A DNA stretch of 64,000 bases from NCBI GenBank assembly GCA_029204225.1, contig CM055106.1:49238908-49302907 (forward strand). The letters run 5' to 3'. A program made the translations under genes and the position numbers. Shown here one piece after another: positions 1-11,870 of this stretch (the first letter of the stretch is position 1; every line of letters begins with the position of its first letter). This stretch comes from Diphasiastrum complanatum (Eukaryota; Streptophyta; Lycopodiopsida; Lycopodiales; Lycopodiaceae). The notes beneath the pieces were generated by a model. It worked only from the letters and a program-made list of their open reading frames with translations. It had not been told where the DNA came from and did no database searches.

Positions 1-149
1 ATTTAAATTGCTTGCCTCTACTCATGAATACTAGTTCAAATTCCAAAAGATACACTAAACTAAAAATCGGTGGGTATTCATGATAAGTCAAAGAATGTCC
101 AGATTGTGACGGTTGTTCTTCATATTGTTGGACTGTATGTGCTTGGATA

Positions 150-1100
150 GGCGGATATGAAGGACAAGCATCAACAGGATGCATAGCCCGGCAGTGTGGG
201 CACCATATTGTTTTTTGTCTATAAGGTACCTGTGCAGGGTTTGACTGACTAGGCATACTGTTTTGGATAGACTTCAAGGTAGCTTGAATCTCATTGGTGA
301 GTTTCTCCATCTGTAGTTGATGTTGCTTATTAAGCAACTCCAACTGAGATTTCCAAAGCTGATCTCGGGTGTGTCCTCGATCGGCTTTGACTCATGGACA
401 GGAGCACGTGGTGCTCGCCTTTCCCTGGATTCGTCAACATCTAATCCGTCATCTTCTTCCTTGATGACATCAGACATAGCTAATTTAAGGCTCATATATT
501 CATCATTGGATCTAAGCTCACATTCAATCCATCTTGGAAGTCCAGCTAGGAACCAGATGATGAGCATCTGTTCGGAGGGGTGTTCCTGGACTTGACTTTT
601 GAGGCATTTGAAATGCTCAATATAGTCTCGTACACATTCGTCTTTTGCCATCTTGATGTTACTCAATTTGACAAAAGGGCTCTCGATCAAGCGAAAGGGC
701 TTAAAATGCTTGATAAAGGATTCTTTCAAAATTGACCAGTCTATCTTTTCGTCACGATCAAGGTTGAAAAACCAATCATGTGCTTTAGCGATCATGGTCA
801 TAAAAAACAGCTGGACCATAGCATCGGGAGATGTTTCGCCATACACATCACATGCATTCTCAAAGATTTGCAAAAATCTTTGAGGGTCCGAACTACCGTC
901 AAACTTTGGTAGATCTAGCTTGGGTGTACGTACGTCTTTCAAAATGAGCTCCATGGGTAGCGGAAACTCCATTAAGATTGGTTCTGACCCATGAGGGCTC
1001 ATCACTAGAAAAATGGGCTCGTGCTCAAGAATACTCAGCTCTATCAGGTTCTTGTCCCTCGAATGGGTTTGTTGATTGGTCTTGTAGTTCGGCTCTCATT
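150..1100 (-). mobile_element. Ty3/gypsy-type gag fragment
   Basis: The minus strand at 1005-274 is open for 243 codons and reads like a plant retrotransposon Gag (Retrotrans_gag family): PKFDGSSDPQRF, then WSILKESFIKHFKPF, then DYIEHFKCLKSQV and FLAGLPRWIE. The frame is also open upstream towards about 1090 without an obvious start. After the stop, another minus frame (about 235-150) encodes WCPHCRAMHPVDACP, a zinc-knuckle-like CX2CX3HX4C. The spacing is one residue short of the canonical CX2CX4HX4C. The switch of frame between Gag core and knuckle means the copy is broken or frameshifted. Protease and reverse transcriptase would lie below position 1, outside the window. Confidence 0.75.
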
Positions 1101-1199
1101 TGGTAGAACCTATGACGTCTGATTTGTTCAGCTACAGGGGACCTGACCTCGTATGGATAATTGTCTGGAATTTTCGGATCTTCTTGTTGGTCCATTGGG

Positions 1200-2480
1200 T
1201 ACTGGTGTTTTTGAGTTTGTTTTTTTTTTTTTTTGCAGTCCCTACGATTTACGGTTTACGGTCTGATGTGGTTTACGGTTACGGTGGGTTGCGGTGAATG
1301 TTGCCGATGGTAGTCGTAGGGCGAATAAGTGCGGTTGGATGTGGTTGGGCACTATGGCTTAATGGTGACTACGTTGGTGACAGTTGACTACGGTGGTGAC
1401 GGTGGATGGGTGGGGTTGAATGCAGTGGTTGCGGTTGAGTGCATTCTGTGGCGGCTGGATTCGTTTGGGACGGATGTATGTGTTCTGTGACAGATGATAT
1501 GGCTAAATGCAGTGGGGCGATTGAATGTAGGCTAATGTGGTGGCTACAGTTCTTGGCAGTCAGTCTGTTTAGTGTGGTCTAGGTGGATGTTTAAGGTGTG
1601 ATTGTGGGTTGGTGCTGGTGACAGGTGAATGCAGGTGCTTGTTTGTTGTTGAAGGCAGTTGGTGTGGTTCAATGTTAATACTACGGTGTAAGGGTTGGGG
1701 ACGGTTAATTGTCATACTACGATTCGAGGGATGTCACTAGGGATCATTGAAGTTGCTACGATTGTAAGGTGGTGGCAATGGCTGTAGTGCGGGTCAATGC
1801 GGTGATCTGTGGTCCGAACGGTGTCAGTCGAAATCGGTTGCGAGGATTGACAAGAATGGATGACAGTGAGTTGCGTGTGTTTGCGATGGTGGACGGATCC
1901 TACAGTTCGATATGGATGGAAACGGTTTGTGGTGGGCTGCTATACCTACTAGTTCCGATAGATGGCAGTCCTTACAGTTTGCGATGGATGATGGAGATTT
2001 GCGATTGTTTACGATTTGTATGGCTACGATATATTACGATGCCTACGGGTTATGATGGATGACGGTCGTGATGTGAGGGAATGCGGTTTAATGGGATGGG
2101 GATGGTTGTGATGGTTGTGACATGTGATTGCGGATGCCAGGTGGAGGTGGTCCGTAAGGTGGGAAGAGTGCAAATTATTGCGACTGAAATGGAAGGTGTG
2201 TTTAACGGGATGGCATGCGGTCAATTGCGATGCGAGGAAGGTGGTTTAATGAAGAAGGAAGGTGTTTTATGCGGAGGTCGTTAGGCGAGTTGTGTGCGGT
2301 GTAGATGCGAGCTAGGTGTGATGGAGGTGGGCTATCTGTGAATGCATTCTCCACGGTCAAGGGTGGATGCGTTGTGATAGCGGTGAATATGATAGATGTA
2401 CTGTTGTTTGTTGGCGATGGGTGGAAGATGGTCGCGACGCTCAACAAGTGGGTGGTTTGCAGACGGTGTATTTGTGGTTG
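1200..2480. repeat. G/T-rich degenerate short repeats
   Basis: This stretch has strong strand asymmetry (plus strand rich in G and T) and is built from recurring words such as TACGGTT, TGCGGTTG, GTGGATG and GATGGA at irregular spacing. All open frames in it are short and biased by the repeats, so no gene is called. It runs into the better-ordered 100-bp minisatellite and may be a more decayed relative, although I could not define a period here. Confidence 0.45.
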
Positions 2481-2730
2481 CTACAGAGCAAGAGTCAACC
2501 TGACGGCTATCACGCGGTCGTTACGGCCTAATGCATACATAGGCCCATGTAGTTGCTTGCATTTACAATGGTGCAGCCTGTGGCTTGTGTGGGTTGACAG
2601 ATAGATCGTCGATTCAAGCTGATGTATGTGGTACTCATCAGTGGTGATCGTGGTTGAAAATATCGAGGGGCTTGCGTGGATTTGGTTTGGCTGAGATGGT
2701 GAGGGACCCCTGCGATCGAGATCTGACAAT

Positions 2731-3630
2731 CGGCTCCGGTTGAGATTTGAACGAAGGGTTGGGCTCCGGTCAGATTTGAAGCAGGCTGTCGGTTGAGATT
2801 TAACTGAGGGCTGTCGGTTGAGATGTCACCAAGTGCCATCGATTGAGATATGAGAGATGGACGTCGGTTGAGATCTAACGTAGGGCCGTCGGTTGAGATT
2901 GGATTGAGCTGTCGGTTGAGAATTCACAGAGCACCATCGGTTGAGATCTGAGAGATGGGCGTCGGTCGAGATCTAACGTAGGGCCGTCGGTCGAGATTGG
3001 ACTGAGGGCTGTCGATTGAGAATTCACAGAGCGCCGTCGGTTGAGATCTGAGAGATGGGAATCGGTTGAGATCTAACGTAGGGCCGTCAGTCAAGATTGG
3101 ATTGAGGGCTGTCAGTTGAGATGTCACAGAGCGCCGTCGGTTGAGATTTGAGAGATGGGCATCGGTTGAGATCTAACGTAGGGCCGTCGATTGAGATTGG
3201 ACTGAGGGCTGTGGGTTGAGATTTCACAGAGCGCCTCGGTTGAGATCTGAGAGATGGGCATTGGTTGAGATCTAACGTAGGGCCGTCGGTCGAGATTGGG
3301 GCTGTCGGTTGAGATGTCACAGAGCTCCGTCAGTTGAGATCTGAGAAATGGGCGTCGGTTGAGATCTAACGTAGGGCGTCGGTCGAGATTGGACTGAGGG
3401 CTGTCGGTTGAGATGTCACAGAGCGCCGTCGGTTGAGATCTGAGAGATGGGCGTTGGTTGAGATCTAACGTAGGGTCGTCAGTCGAGATTGGACTGAGGG
3501 TTGTCGGTTGAGAATTCACAGAGCGCCGTCGGTTGAGATCTGAGAGATGGACGTCGGTTGAGATCTAACGTAGGGTCGTCGATCGAGATTGGACTGAGAG
3601 CTGTCAGTTGAGATGTCACAGAGCGTCGTC
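2731..3630. repeat. 100-bp minisatellite, about nine units
   Basis: Clear tandem array. Two adjacent full units are 3421-3520 and 3521-3620, exactly 100 bp each. Every unit consists of four related sub-repeats of about 25 bp that carry the core GTCGGTTGAGAT, followed by distinct tails (TGAGAGATGG, CTAACGTAGG, TGGACTGAGG, GTCACAGAGC). Earlier units (2731-3420) differ by substitutions and small deletions. Because 100 is not a multiple of three, a unit is read in a different frame each time. The minus-strand open frames here are products of the repeat, not genes. The array stops at about 3630, where copia integrase sequence begins. Confidence 0.95.
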
Positions 3631-3636
3631 GTAGGA

Positions 3637-4129
3637 ATGTGTACAAAGGCCTTACATCCAAAGATTCGCAAGTGGTTCACCTTTGGTTTCTTCTTCATGA
3701 ATGCTTCCCAATAGAATGCAGTTCATCCCTCGTTGTCTTGATTCTAGTCATGTACGTTTGAATGTGCTCTCCTTGCTCCATGCGGGCACTATTTAGCTTT
3801 GAACTCAAAAACATGATTATTGATGGATTTGATGTCTCGAACTACTCCTTTAGCACATCCCATGCCTGTCTGGGTGTAACAGCATCACAAATGTGGGTAA
3901 CGATGTGATCCTTCACTGACAAGTTAATGAAGGTCAAAGCTTTCCTCATCTTTTTGTCGAACACTTTGATATCCACTTCATTTGGCGGCCTTCTCTCATC
4001 ACCTGTGACGACTTCCCACACATCTTTCTCCATCAATATGTTTTTCATTTTGAATTTCCACATTGCATCGTTGGAAATCCCATCCAATTTGCTACTTTCA
4101 CTCAAAATGGACTCTCCCATGTTTGCCAT
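3637..4129 (-). mobile_element. Ty1/copia relic, gag joined to integrase
   Basis: On the minus strand a copia-type Gag starts near 4129 or 4120 and shows KLDGISNDAMWKFKM, then WEVVTGDERRPP and VTPRQAWDVLKE (DUF4219/UBN2-like). It continues after 3842 as a decayed frame with MEQGEHIQTYMTRIK. Only about 150 bp later the strand reads KKPKVNHLRIFGCKAFVHIP, a motif normally found at the end of the copia integrase core. Zinc knuckle, protease and most of integrase are therefore missing, which points to an internal deletion. The integrase piece ends where the minisatellite begins. Confidence 0.8.
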
Positions 4130-4226
4130 CGCAAAACTGCTTGAAACTTCTACCGTAGGCCAAAAACAGTATGTCGAGGCCAACAATGATATCAGAAGTT
4201 GAAAATAATGACCTGCACTATTTTCC

Positions 4227-4760
4227 TTACCAGGCCACTCGCCGCTTTTCCACCAATTTGAAAGCAAAATCAACATCGCCTTCAGAAATGCATTCAGTCG
4301 TCAACTCCCAACTACGTGCCCAGTGGAATGGTGAAATCACTTTTGGCACACTCCGAACACTTTTCGCTGCAATCACTCTGTTTTGCTGTACCATACTTGC
4401 AGGTACAATCTGGGTGCCCTTCGTTTGGAGGTTATAGCCTTTCGTTTGGGTCAAAACGGGCAAAGGACCCAAAAATAGGGATTTTCTTTGTTTTTGAACT
4501 GTTTCTTCACCTTGAAGAAACTTCACTCTTCACTTGTGAAGGGACCCAACTCCAATTTCAGTATGAAATTTTTTAATGAAGTTGAAGGCCAAAATACACT
4601 GCAATGCCTCAAGGCCCACTTCAGTTAAATCCAACGATAGGTTTCAATTATGTGGTCCAGATGTAATTAATCCTGTCCGTCGATCGGTGTGGAGATGATC
4701 TTGTGGACTTCCTTGCATCAGTGTGTCGACTACACTTCTGAAGCCGCTGGACACTTCAAA
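4227..4760. other. No gene seen upstream of copia gag
   Basis: A 99-codon minus-strand frame (4526-4227) lies where the 5' leader of the copia element would be, but it resembles no protein I know. I saw no methionine-tRNA primer site in this interval, so the LTR boundary could not be placed. Confidence 0.3.
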
Positions 4761-4919
4761 ACACTAAGTTGATATGACTACTCGTATGTGTACTTGTTGA
4801 CATATCTGTTTGAGTCTATACACTTATAAGCATATTTTGTTTTTGAATCACAATAGTATTTGAGGCGATTATAAAAAACTATGTTATATGACTTGATTTG
4901 TGAGAAATATTCTAACAAG

Positions 4920-5025
<106 letters not shown>

Positions 5026-5199
5026 TGGACATATTGAACAACATGCACACACTCATTGGTTCATAAGTTTTGGGGGTTCTACTAATATGTGAAATCTAGT
5101 TTTATGTTTCGATAGCTAGAATTTTTTTAAGAGAGAGTTTGGGATGAACAAAAATTGTTTCAAGTTTTCGAGTAATTCAATGCATGTTTCTAGTTCAAT

Positions 5200-5510
5200 A
5201 TTTAGGGCTATTTTGTACTCGCTTTAGTGCTTGCTTCAGATTTGTGTGTTTTTGAGCAAACGAATGACATGTTTCCGGTTGAGCATTTAAAGTTCTATGG
5301 TTGCTAGCAAAAGTTTCATTAAATATCTATGGTTCACTATAGTGTCCATGTAGCAAGATGATGAGTGTGCCTAGCGTTTAGGGTCGTTTTCTTAGTGACT
5401 TCAATGCTTGCTTACAAATTGTGTGTTTTAAGTAAACAAATGAGATGTTTTTGGTTTAGCATTTAGGGTTTTACGGTTGATATCAAAACATATGTTGAAT
5501 ATCTATGTAG
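5200..5510. repeat. Degenerate tandem duplication, about 180 bp
   Basis: The segments near 5215-5345 and 5395-5510 share ordered blocks: GCTTGCTT, TTGTGTGTTT, GTAAACAAATGA (GCAAACGAATGA in the first), ATGTTT, GCATTTA and AATATCTATG. This suggests an old tandem duplication of non-coding DNA. No gene is visible in 5030-5630. Confidence 0.6.
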
Positions 5511-6039
5511 TTTGTGTACCAATATGAAGAGTATATTTTGAATTTGCTACTCTATTGTTATAGTTTGGAACTCTCCAATGTTGTCACTAATTTGCATCTC
5601 TTTTTCATTTTTCCAATGTTAGGACTTGTGGATCATGAATGGACCAAGAGAGGAATAAGTTAACGATGGTGGTGCTATGGACATGTGTGGTGTCCCAACC
5701 TACTTTGGATGCACCCAGTAGCAACCCATCATGTTGGCTTGCCTTCCAACAATGGCTCCAAGCAGATTATCCTAGTTCCAAGCAAACTAGTCTTTGGAAA
5801 AAAATAAATTGTTGCAATAAATTTGTATGGAAACATGTGCATTTTGCACAGATATTTGGAAATGCACTTGCTTGGTTTGTACAATAATAAACTATTCAAG
5901 CAACACAGGATTTTACATGAGATTTTCATGTTTATTTGCACTCGAGTGGCACCAAGACACAAATTTGTGCAAACCAATTCGCATGGAGTCATGTGCTTGT
6001 ATGACATTGTCACAACTCGGTCCATGTAGTTATTCTGTT

Positions 6040-6690
6040 GTCTTGTCTGATTTGTTTGGATGGAGAGTGCCTACTTGTCATAAATTTAAGGGCTTTATAA
6101 AAGTCATTACATCATCAAATGTCCAACTTCAGCGTAAATGCATATTTTGGCTCTAGAACTCAAAGACATAAAAGAAATCTGCGATGTTATTGTTGTTGTA
6201 GATGGCAGCCACATTTCCATAATTGGATTCGTAGAACATCCTCAAAATTACTACAACCACAAAGGCTTCCACTCAATTTTGTTACAACTAGTCGTACATG
6301 CTTGATGCTTGACTTGGGACTATGATGTGGACTGGGTTGCTGGCATACATTACTGAAATTTGCTCAACAAAAGAAACACATGTAAGAGATGCCTATTGAG
6401 AGATTTGGGAGACTATAGCCTAGTTGGATATTCAACTTATCCGCCCAATCTATGGATGTTGATTCCATACAATGACACAAGGATGGACTTTCCGAAATTG
6501 AGCACGAATTGAATTCTTCTCAATCAACCACACAAATAGTTGTGGAACGAGCCTTTAGAATTTTGAAGTCCAAATGGAGAAATTTGTTAAAGATGATAAA
6601 TATGAAGTTGGAATATGTCAAATTCTACATAACTTGTGTGGCTTGTCTAATTGCATATTGTCGAAAAAAATCTGGAAATGAATGTCCATA
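6040..6690 (+). mobile_element. PIF/Harbinger transposase pseudogene
   Basis: Three plus-strand frames together trace a HARBI1/DDE_Tnp_4 transposase. Around 6150-6310 the frame reads ALELKDIKEICDV, VVVDGSHISIIGF and NYYNHKGFHSILLQ. DGSHI holds the first catalytic Asp, and YxNxKGFHSI is a family hallmark. After a frameshift come DYDVDWVAGIHY, where the second Asp of the usual GSxHD is absent, and LVGYSTYPPNLWMLIPY. The 3' frame (6520-6690) has IVVERAFRILKSKWR with the conserved Glu. Several frameshifts and stops make it non-functional. I did not find terminal inverted repeats. The DNA at 5630-6040 may belong to the N-terminal part but is not recognisable. Confidence 0.85.
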
Positions 6691-7460
6691 GGAGATGTGA
6701 AAAAATACAAATCCAAAATTACACATCAAGATGTAACTAGAACATGAAGAACCAAATATAAAATAAATGAAATGATTCCTCCATGCTTCCAACTTTGAAC
6801 TCTCTAGAAAATAACAGTAACCAAACAATAAATGATAGCTATCATCCAATGGTTGCATGTCTCCTCCATTTTTGTCCTTCCTTGATATGTCTTGACCATG
6901 AAAATCAATGAATGAGCCTTCATTTCCAGCTTGCCATAAGATACCATCAACACTTGATAACTTGATCATGAATGAGTGATATAATGAGCCTCCAATAGCT
7001 TCATTTTCATCAGCAAAACCAGCCAAGTACAATTCCAACAATAAGATATTGCAATACAATGTAGCTAGTTTCACCATATCTTGACAATTTGCACACATTC
7101 ACATGAAATAGCTCAAACATGAGATAGACCAAGTAAATTAAACCTGAAAAACACTTCCTTGTTGCTCCCTTGACCTTACTTTAGTCTTCAATATCCTGAA
7201 AGAATAGATCCAAAGTATCTTTGCCAATTGACCTCCATTTGATGCTCTTGACTAGCTCCAAATTACCACCTTTCATTTTGTGTAGTTGAAGCTCTTTGAG
7301 ATCAACCTCTTGATCTTCCACTTGACCATCAAAGTCATTGACTAAGACCTCTTTTCCAGATCCATTAGTTGCTTCCAATACAAGAAAACCATCATCTACT
7401 TGTTGTAAAATCGTGGAGGACAAGCAGCGGAAGCTTGGAGCTTTGAGCATAGGCATGTAG
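6625..7460 (-). other. Two unrecognised minus-strand open frames
   Basis: Minus frames of 157 codons (7098-6625) and 91 codons (7456-7181) lie between the Harbinger relic and an LTR-like end. The second is acidic and fairly protein-like in composition (QVEDQEVDLKELQLHKMKGG). Neither matches a family I know and no splice or start context supports a gene. They could be transposon debris. Confidence 0.25.
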
Positions 7461-7493
7461 AAACGGAAACGCAGCAGTTAGCAGCAAAAATAC

Positions 7494-7981
7494 TGTTACA
7501 GCCATATTCGGTTAAGGACCTGGAATAGTCCTAATATGGTAGACCGGCCCTCCAATGTTCAAGATTATTGGTCACGCCTAGATTTAATTCCACGTCGAGG
7601 CCTGTTGGTGACTAATAACCTTGAGAGGACCCGGACACTCTAATTGAGACATATGGAGTAGTGCATGTGCGTGTGACTGATACAGGCAGGAGGTATGCAT
7701 GTAGAGTTGTAACCTATTTATAGTTGACCTGCATGGGGATTGCATGGACTCATGCATAGGATCCTACTCTCTATATATTGAGGTAGTGATTATTTCGTCG
7801 CCGACTTGGTCTAGGTTACCTGATGAGCTCTTCTCCTCTTGCTATCACATGGCATGGCTTGGGGGCTAGATCCAGGAGGATTCCCCAGGAGGGATCTAGG
7901 TTTGGTTGGGTGGTTTTGCTCCACAGTCTCTCTTGTGTTTTCCTATCCTCATCTTAGGGTTTTTCCCTAGTGGTCTTTACA
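7494..7981 (+). mobile_element. Probable 5' LTR
   Basis: The segment begins TGTTACAG and ends TCTTTACA, a TG...CA pair, and is followed one base later by a methionine-tRNA primer-binding site. It contains a TATA-like CTATATATTG near 7771 and, downstream of that, pyrimidine-rich sequence of the kind found in R/U5. No second copy of this LTR was seen in the window, so the element is truncated, nested or its partner has diverged. The start at 7494 is inferred only from the TG dinucleotide and the short inverted match to the end. Confidence 0.55.
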
Positions 7982-7982
7982 T

Positions 7983-7997
7983 TGGTATCAGAACCCG
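7983..7997 (+). other. Retrotransposon primer-binding site (tRNA-iMet type)
   Basis: TGGTATCAGAACCCG closely matches the TGGTATCAGAGC complement of the plant initiator tRNA-Met 3' end, used by most plant LTR retrotransposons to prime minus-strand synthesis. It lies immediately after the TACA end of the proposed LTR. Confidence 0.75.
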
Positions 7998-9197
7998 GCT
8001 AAGATGCGGTTTTTGGATGGGATGGACATAAGTTCTACATCAAATCGGAATTGGAACTCACTTGGATTCACAGCCCAGTTGGAGTGCTGTTTTTTCAAGG
8101 GAAAATTGGGTTTGGATTCACTAATTCTTGTTTTGAGCATGCTTTTTAAACTTGGTGGCAAAGTGCTCTTCTCCTTGTTTGATTTTATTGAGATGCTGTG
8201 AATAAGTGTGGAATTCATTCTTATTTTCTGAAGCCTTGAAAATTTTCCGTTTGAAGTAGAATGATCTGCATGTGTAGATCCACTTTCTTGTTCAAATCTG
8301 TTTTTTTAGATGAATGATTTGCATGAGTCCATAATGGTTTGGACAGTTTGATTTAGATTGGGCAGCAAGATGTTTATTGATGGATTGACATGGAATCTAT
8401 TTATCTTGCATAAATAAACTGTTTGCTACTAGAAATCTTGAATTTTTTGGTTTGCATGTGAGGAATTAAGGTTTTATATGTTAATCCTCTTGTATTTTAT
8501 GCAAACTGGAAACTGAAACCATGGAATGGATTTGAAAATTGTAGATTCTCTAGAAAAGCATATTAGGACTTCGAAATAAGTGTTGCATGCAGATAAACCC
8601 TGTGAAACCTTCCTTGCATGGATGCTTGTCAATGGTTGAAAGAATGTAGAACTGTAAATTCTACATTAATTCTTTTTCTCGCCTTTGTGACTATGAAGCA
8701 TGTTCTGGAACCTCTATTTTTTAAAGAGAGAAGCTGCAGAAGGTCGCGTTTTTTCAAGCAAGCTTGGTGTAGAAGAGTGTGTTACTGGGTAAATGAGTTA
8801 AACAAGTTGTGGAACTCATTTGGCAACCATTGCTCGTTAGTTGAGGCATCCATCTGAAAACGGGCAGAAGTGTTGTTTTGGGAACTGAGGTTAGGTGCCC
8901 TCTGCTGTGATGATGTCCATACTTCTAGGGATCCTTACAACCTCTGTTGGTGATCTAGAACTGGAGTTATGCATTAGGGATTGCAGGGAAAGGAGTAATC
9001 CTTAAGCGGTTCCAAAAAGCGATGTTTAAATCTTGTGTTTCTGCAAACAATGTTGTGTGGATGATGATGAAAATGGTTGACTCGCCCTTTGATAGGCGGT
9101 CGATGGAAGGTGATGTGTGGGTCTGATGTGTTGGAGAGCGCCCATGAACTGTGTGTGGAGCGAGAGAACGCACGATCCAGCCTTCTGACCTGCATAT

Positions 9198-9199
<2 letters not shown>

Positions 9200-9233
<34 letters not shown>
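9200..9233. repeat. (CT)16 microsatellite
   Basis: Pure TC/CT alternation of about 33 bp. Short Arg-Glu repeats on the minus strand come from it and are not a gene. Confidence 0.95.
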
Positions 9234-9235
<2 letters not shown>

Positions 9236-11852
9236 GGCTGGGCTACCTCCCTTTTTGGGGAGATGGCGGCTGGATTGGCACAATACCTAACATTTGTTGA
9301 TTAGATTTTTGAGAGGCCTTTTTTATGATTTTTTTTTATGCTTGGTTTTTGGGTATTTTAGAGTTGTGGGGCTGCAGTTTATATAATTGCATGTATGCGC
9401 ATGCTAATCAACCGAGGTTTTAAGAGCTTGACTTGTAGTGATTTCGAAAATGGTTCCAAAAGTGATTTTGGGAACTCGGGAAATTTGAGTTACTAGTCTC
9501 CAGTGAGAGGAATTTCGATTCACGTGTGTCAAAGCAGTAAACTCGGTTTTGGATATTGTTTTCTGATAAGAGGTAGAAAGAATTTAAGTTTTCTTCTCTG
9601 TGGACAATATGCATGTATAAAGTCCTTATCAACTTGATAAATTACCTATAAGCCTAGCATCTTGAGAACTTAATATTGTTGTATGTGTGTCAAGCTGTAA
9701 TAATCGGTTAAATTTTTATTAAACCGATCTTGACAAAATAATGGTAGTGGGTTAGTTCTCCAGGAAAGTACCCAGTTAGTGGGGATTTTGGGTCCCTGGT
9801 ACTGTGCTTTTTATCGATTTAACTTGATGCACTGATAGGCTTGTCTTAAATAATTTTAATTATATTGGTTATCATTTTGGTCTTATTCCACTCATTCACC
9901 TATAACATATAATAGCTTTTCTAGATTTGATCACCTTTCTCCCTCCCCACCAATCATTCATTCAGTTTAGTTGAGCTAACTTGCCCCTTACAGTGGAGAA
10001 CAATCCGATTGTCGAGAATCGCATCTTACTCCAAAACTCAAAAGTTATGAATGCATATTGATAATGATCTATATGGATTTATTTCTGAACATGGATCAAA
10101 CGAGCGGTATAACAATGATGAAACATTCAAATACCAATACAACAACGAGCTTTTTGATGACAAAATTGGTATTAACACTACTTCAATGGAATCAACTACA
10201 ATATCTTTAGGATTGGGCAATTTAAGCTTTTCAGATACTTGTTAAAGTGAACAATGGAATAAGGTCGTAATTTTTTAGAGGTAGTTCTATATTCGATTAA
10301 AAAACAAATGTATCGAATATCGTAAAGAATACTCGGGACCAAATTTTATTGATTTTCCACTGATTCAGACAACTTTAACGAAGTAATGAAAATAAACCGG
10401 TGTGGTCAGAAAGGAAGTAGCCTAGCATTTACTTGTGTCTAAGTAGTTTTTGGGAGCCTTCGCTAAAAGAATGTTTGGATGACCGAAAAATCTAAGGGAG
10501 GAAGAAAATGAGACACCAAAGTAGGTAAATGTGATTGTGTTATGTAGTTTGGATTGGTTAATAATCCCTGCATGGAAATTGCATAGCACCGGTTTTTTGA
10601 GTTCATTAAGTTGAATTTATTTTGAATATCTATAGGACCATTAATTGACCCTGTTTTGTTATGGAAAATTGTGACATGGAATGAGAATGACACTTGGTTC
10701 ACATTTGTACTATAATGAGCCTTATTCCTAAGAGTTGTAACTCTCAGATGCTAGGAATTCGAGATGATAGTACCAACCAGATGGGTTGTTTATGTGACGG
10801 TAAAGCCATGTGCAGATTCTTGTTAAATCACAATTTTGTTAATGGATTATTGCAATTCATTTGGAACAAATTTGGGGGTACTCCAGTACTTGGTGGAATA
10901 GATATGTGCATATTTGGTATTGGAAATCCAGATGAAAGTTTGAGATCTTTAAAATATCGGATAATGCGGTTATTGATCTTCTTGAAGAAATTGAATTCCT
11001 TGTACCATTTCGGATATAGATACTGGATATCTATTGATATACTTCAGCTATATTGAGTTTTTCCTTTTGGTTTTAAAGAAAAAGAATAAACTTAGGTCAT
11101 TTCGATTGTATATGAACGAGGTTTCCCGTCCATACTGGAGTCAATGCCTAGTGGTATTCTTAGGAAATGGTTGAAGTTTGGACCCTATATTGGATATAGG
11201 GTGATCAGTTAATTTTTTTGATTTTCTAATAATTGGATCTAAAAGCAAAGGACTTTCTTGGAGAAGAAACTGGTGGTATGGAACATCAGTGATTTCAAAG
11301 AGGAAATTCTTGTGTGAGAATGATCTGTAGGCCGGTGGTTAGTATTTACATTATTTGTAAATCTAATAGTTGAAACCATTGGTTAAAACTTGTTTAGGGT
11401 ATTTGGAGAGGTTATGAGATATAGATCCGGATCCCTCAATGGTATCTCCTGAATTCCAAATCGAAAACCGTTAAAAGCTATTTTTCTATTAATTTTAAAC
11501 CTCTACTTTTTAGAAATTTCTTATATACGAGACAATTGGATTGAGATTCATATAATTCCTTCCAATGTAGAACTTGGTTCTGAATGACTGTTTAAGTTAT
11601 ATGAATTCATGCTTCCATTTCAGGTTTATGAATATAGCTCAGAATCAATTGATTTCTTCAAATGATTAAGTGGAAATCAGACTTCCAAATGATTATCTCT
11701 ATTTGATATCTCGGGATAAGATATTCTATGATTTTAAGAAAAAAGTCTGGTTTGTAATAGTATTGGATACTCATTACTGACTTTTTCAAATCTTTGATAT
11801 CTTATACGTTGTCTCTTGGGAACTTTTTGATTAAAATTATGAAATTTCTCTT

Positions 11853-11870
11853 AAAAGGGGGAGAAGAAAA
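11853..11870 (+). other. Polypurine-tract-like sequence
   Basis: AAAAGGGGGAGAAGAAAA followed directly by TGATAG resembles the polypurine tract that precedes the 3' LTR of plant copia elements (AAGGGGGAGAATG type). The DNA after it does not resemble the LTR at 7494, so if real it belongs to another element. Confidence 0.35.

Noticed and set aside
2481-3698. Several minus-strand open frames of 60-131 codons with recurring SQPTA, STDSPQSNLD and DLNRRPSLRSQ phrases
   Set aside because: They are translations of the 100-bp minisatellite. The unit length is not a multiple of three, and frames persist only where indels happen to compensate.
5210-5475. TTTAGGG words resembling plant telomere repeats
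   Set aside because: Only isolated single copies inside an old duplication, not a tandem array.
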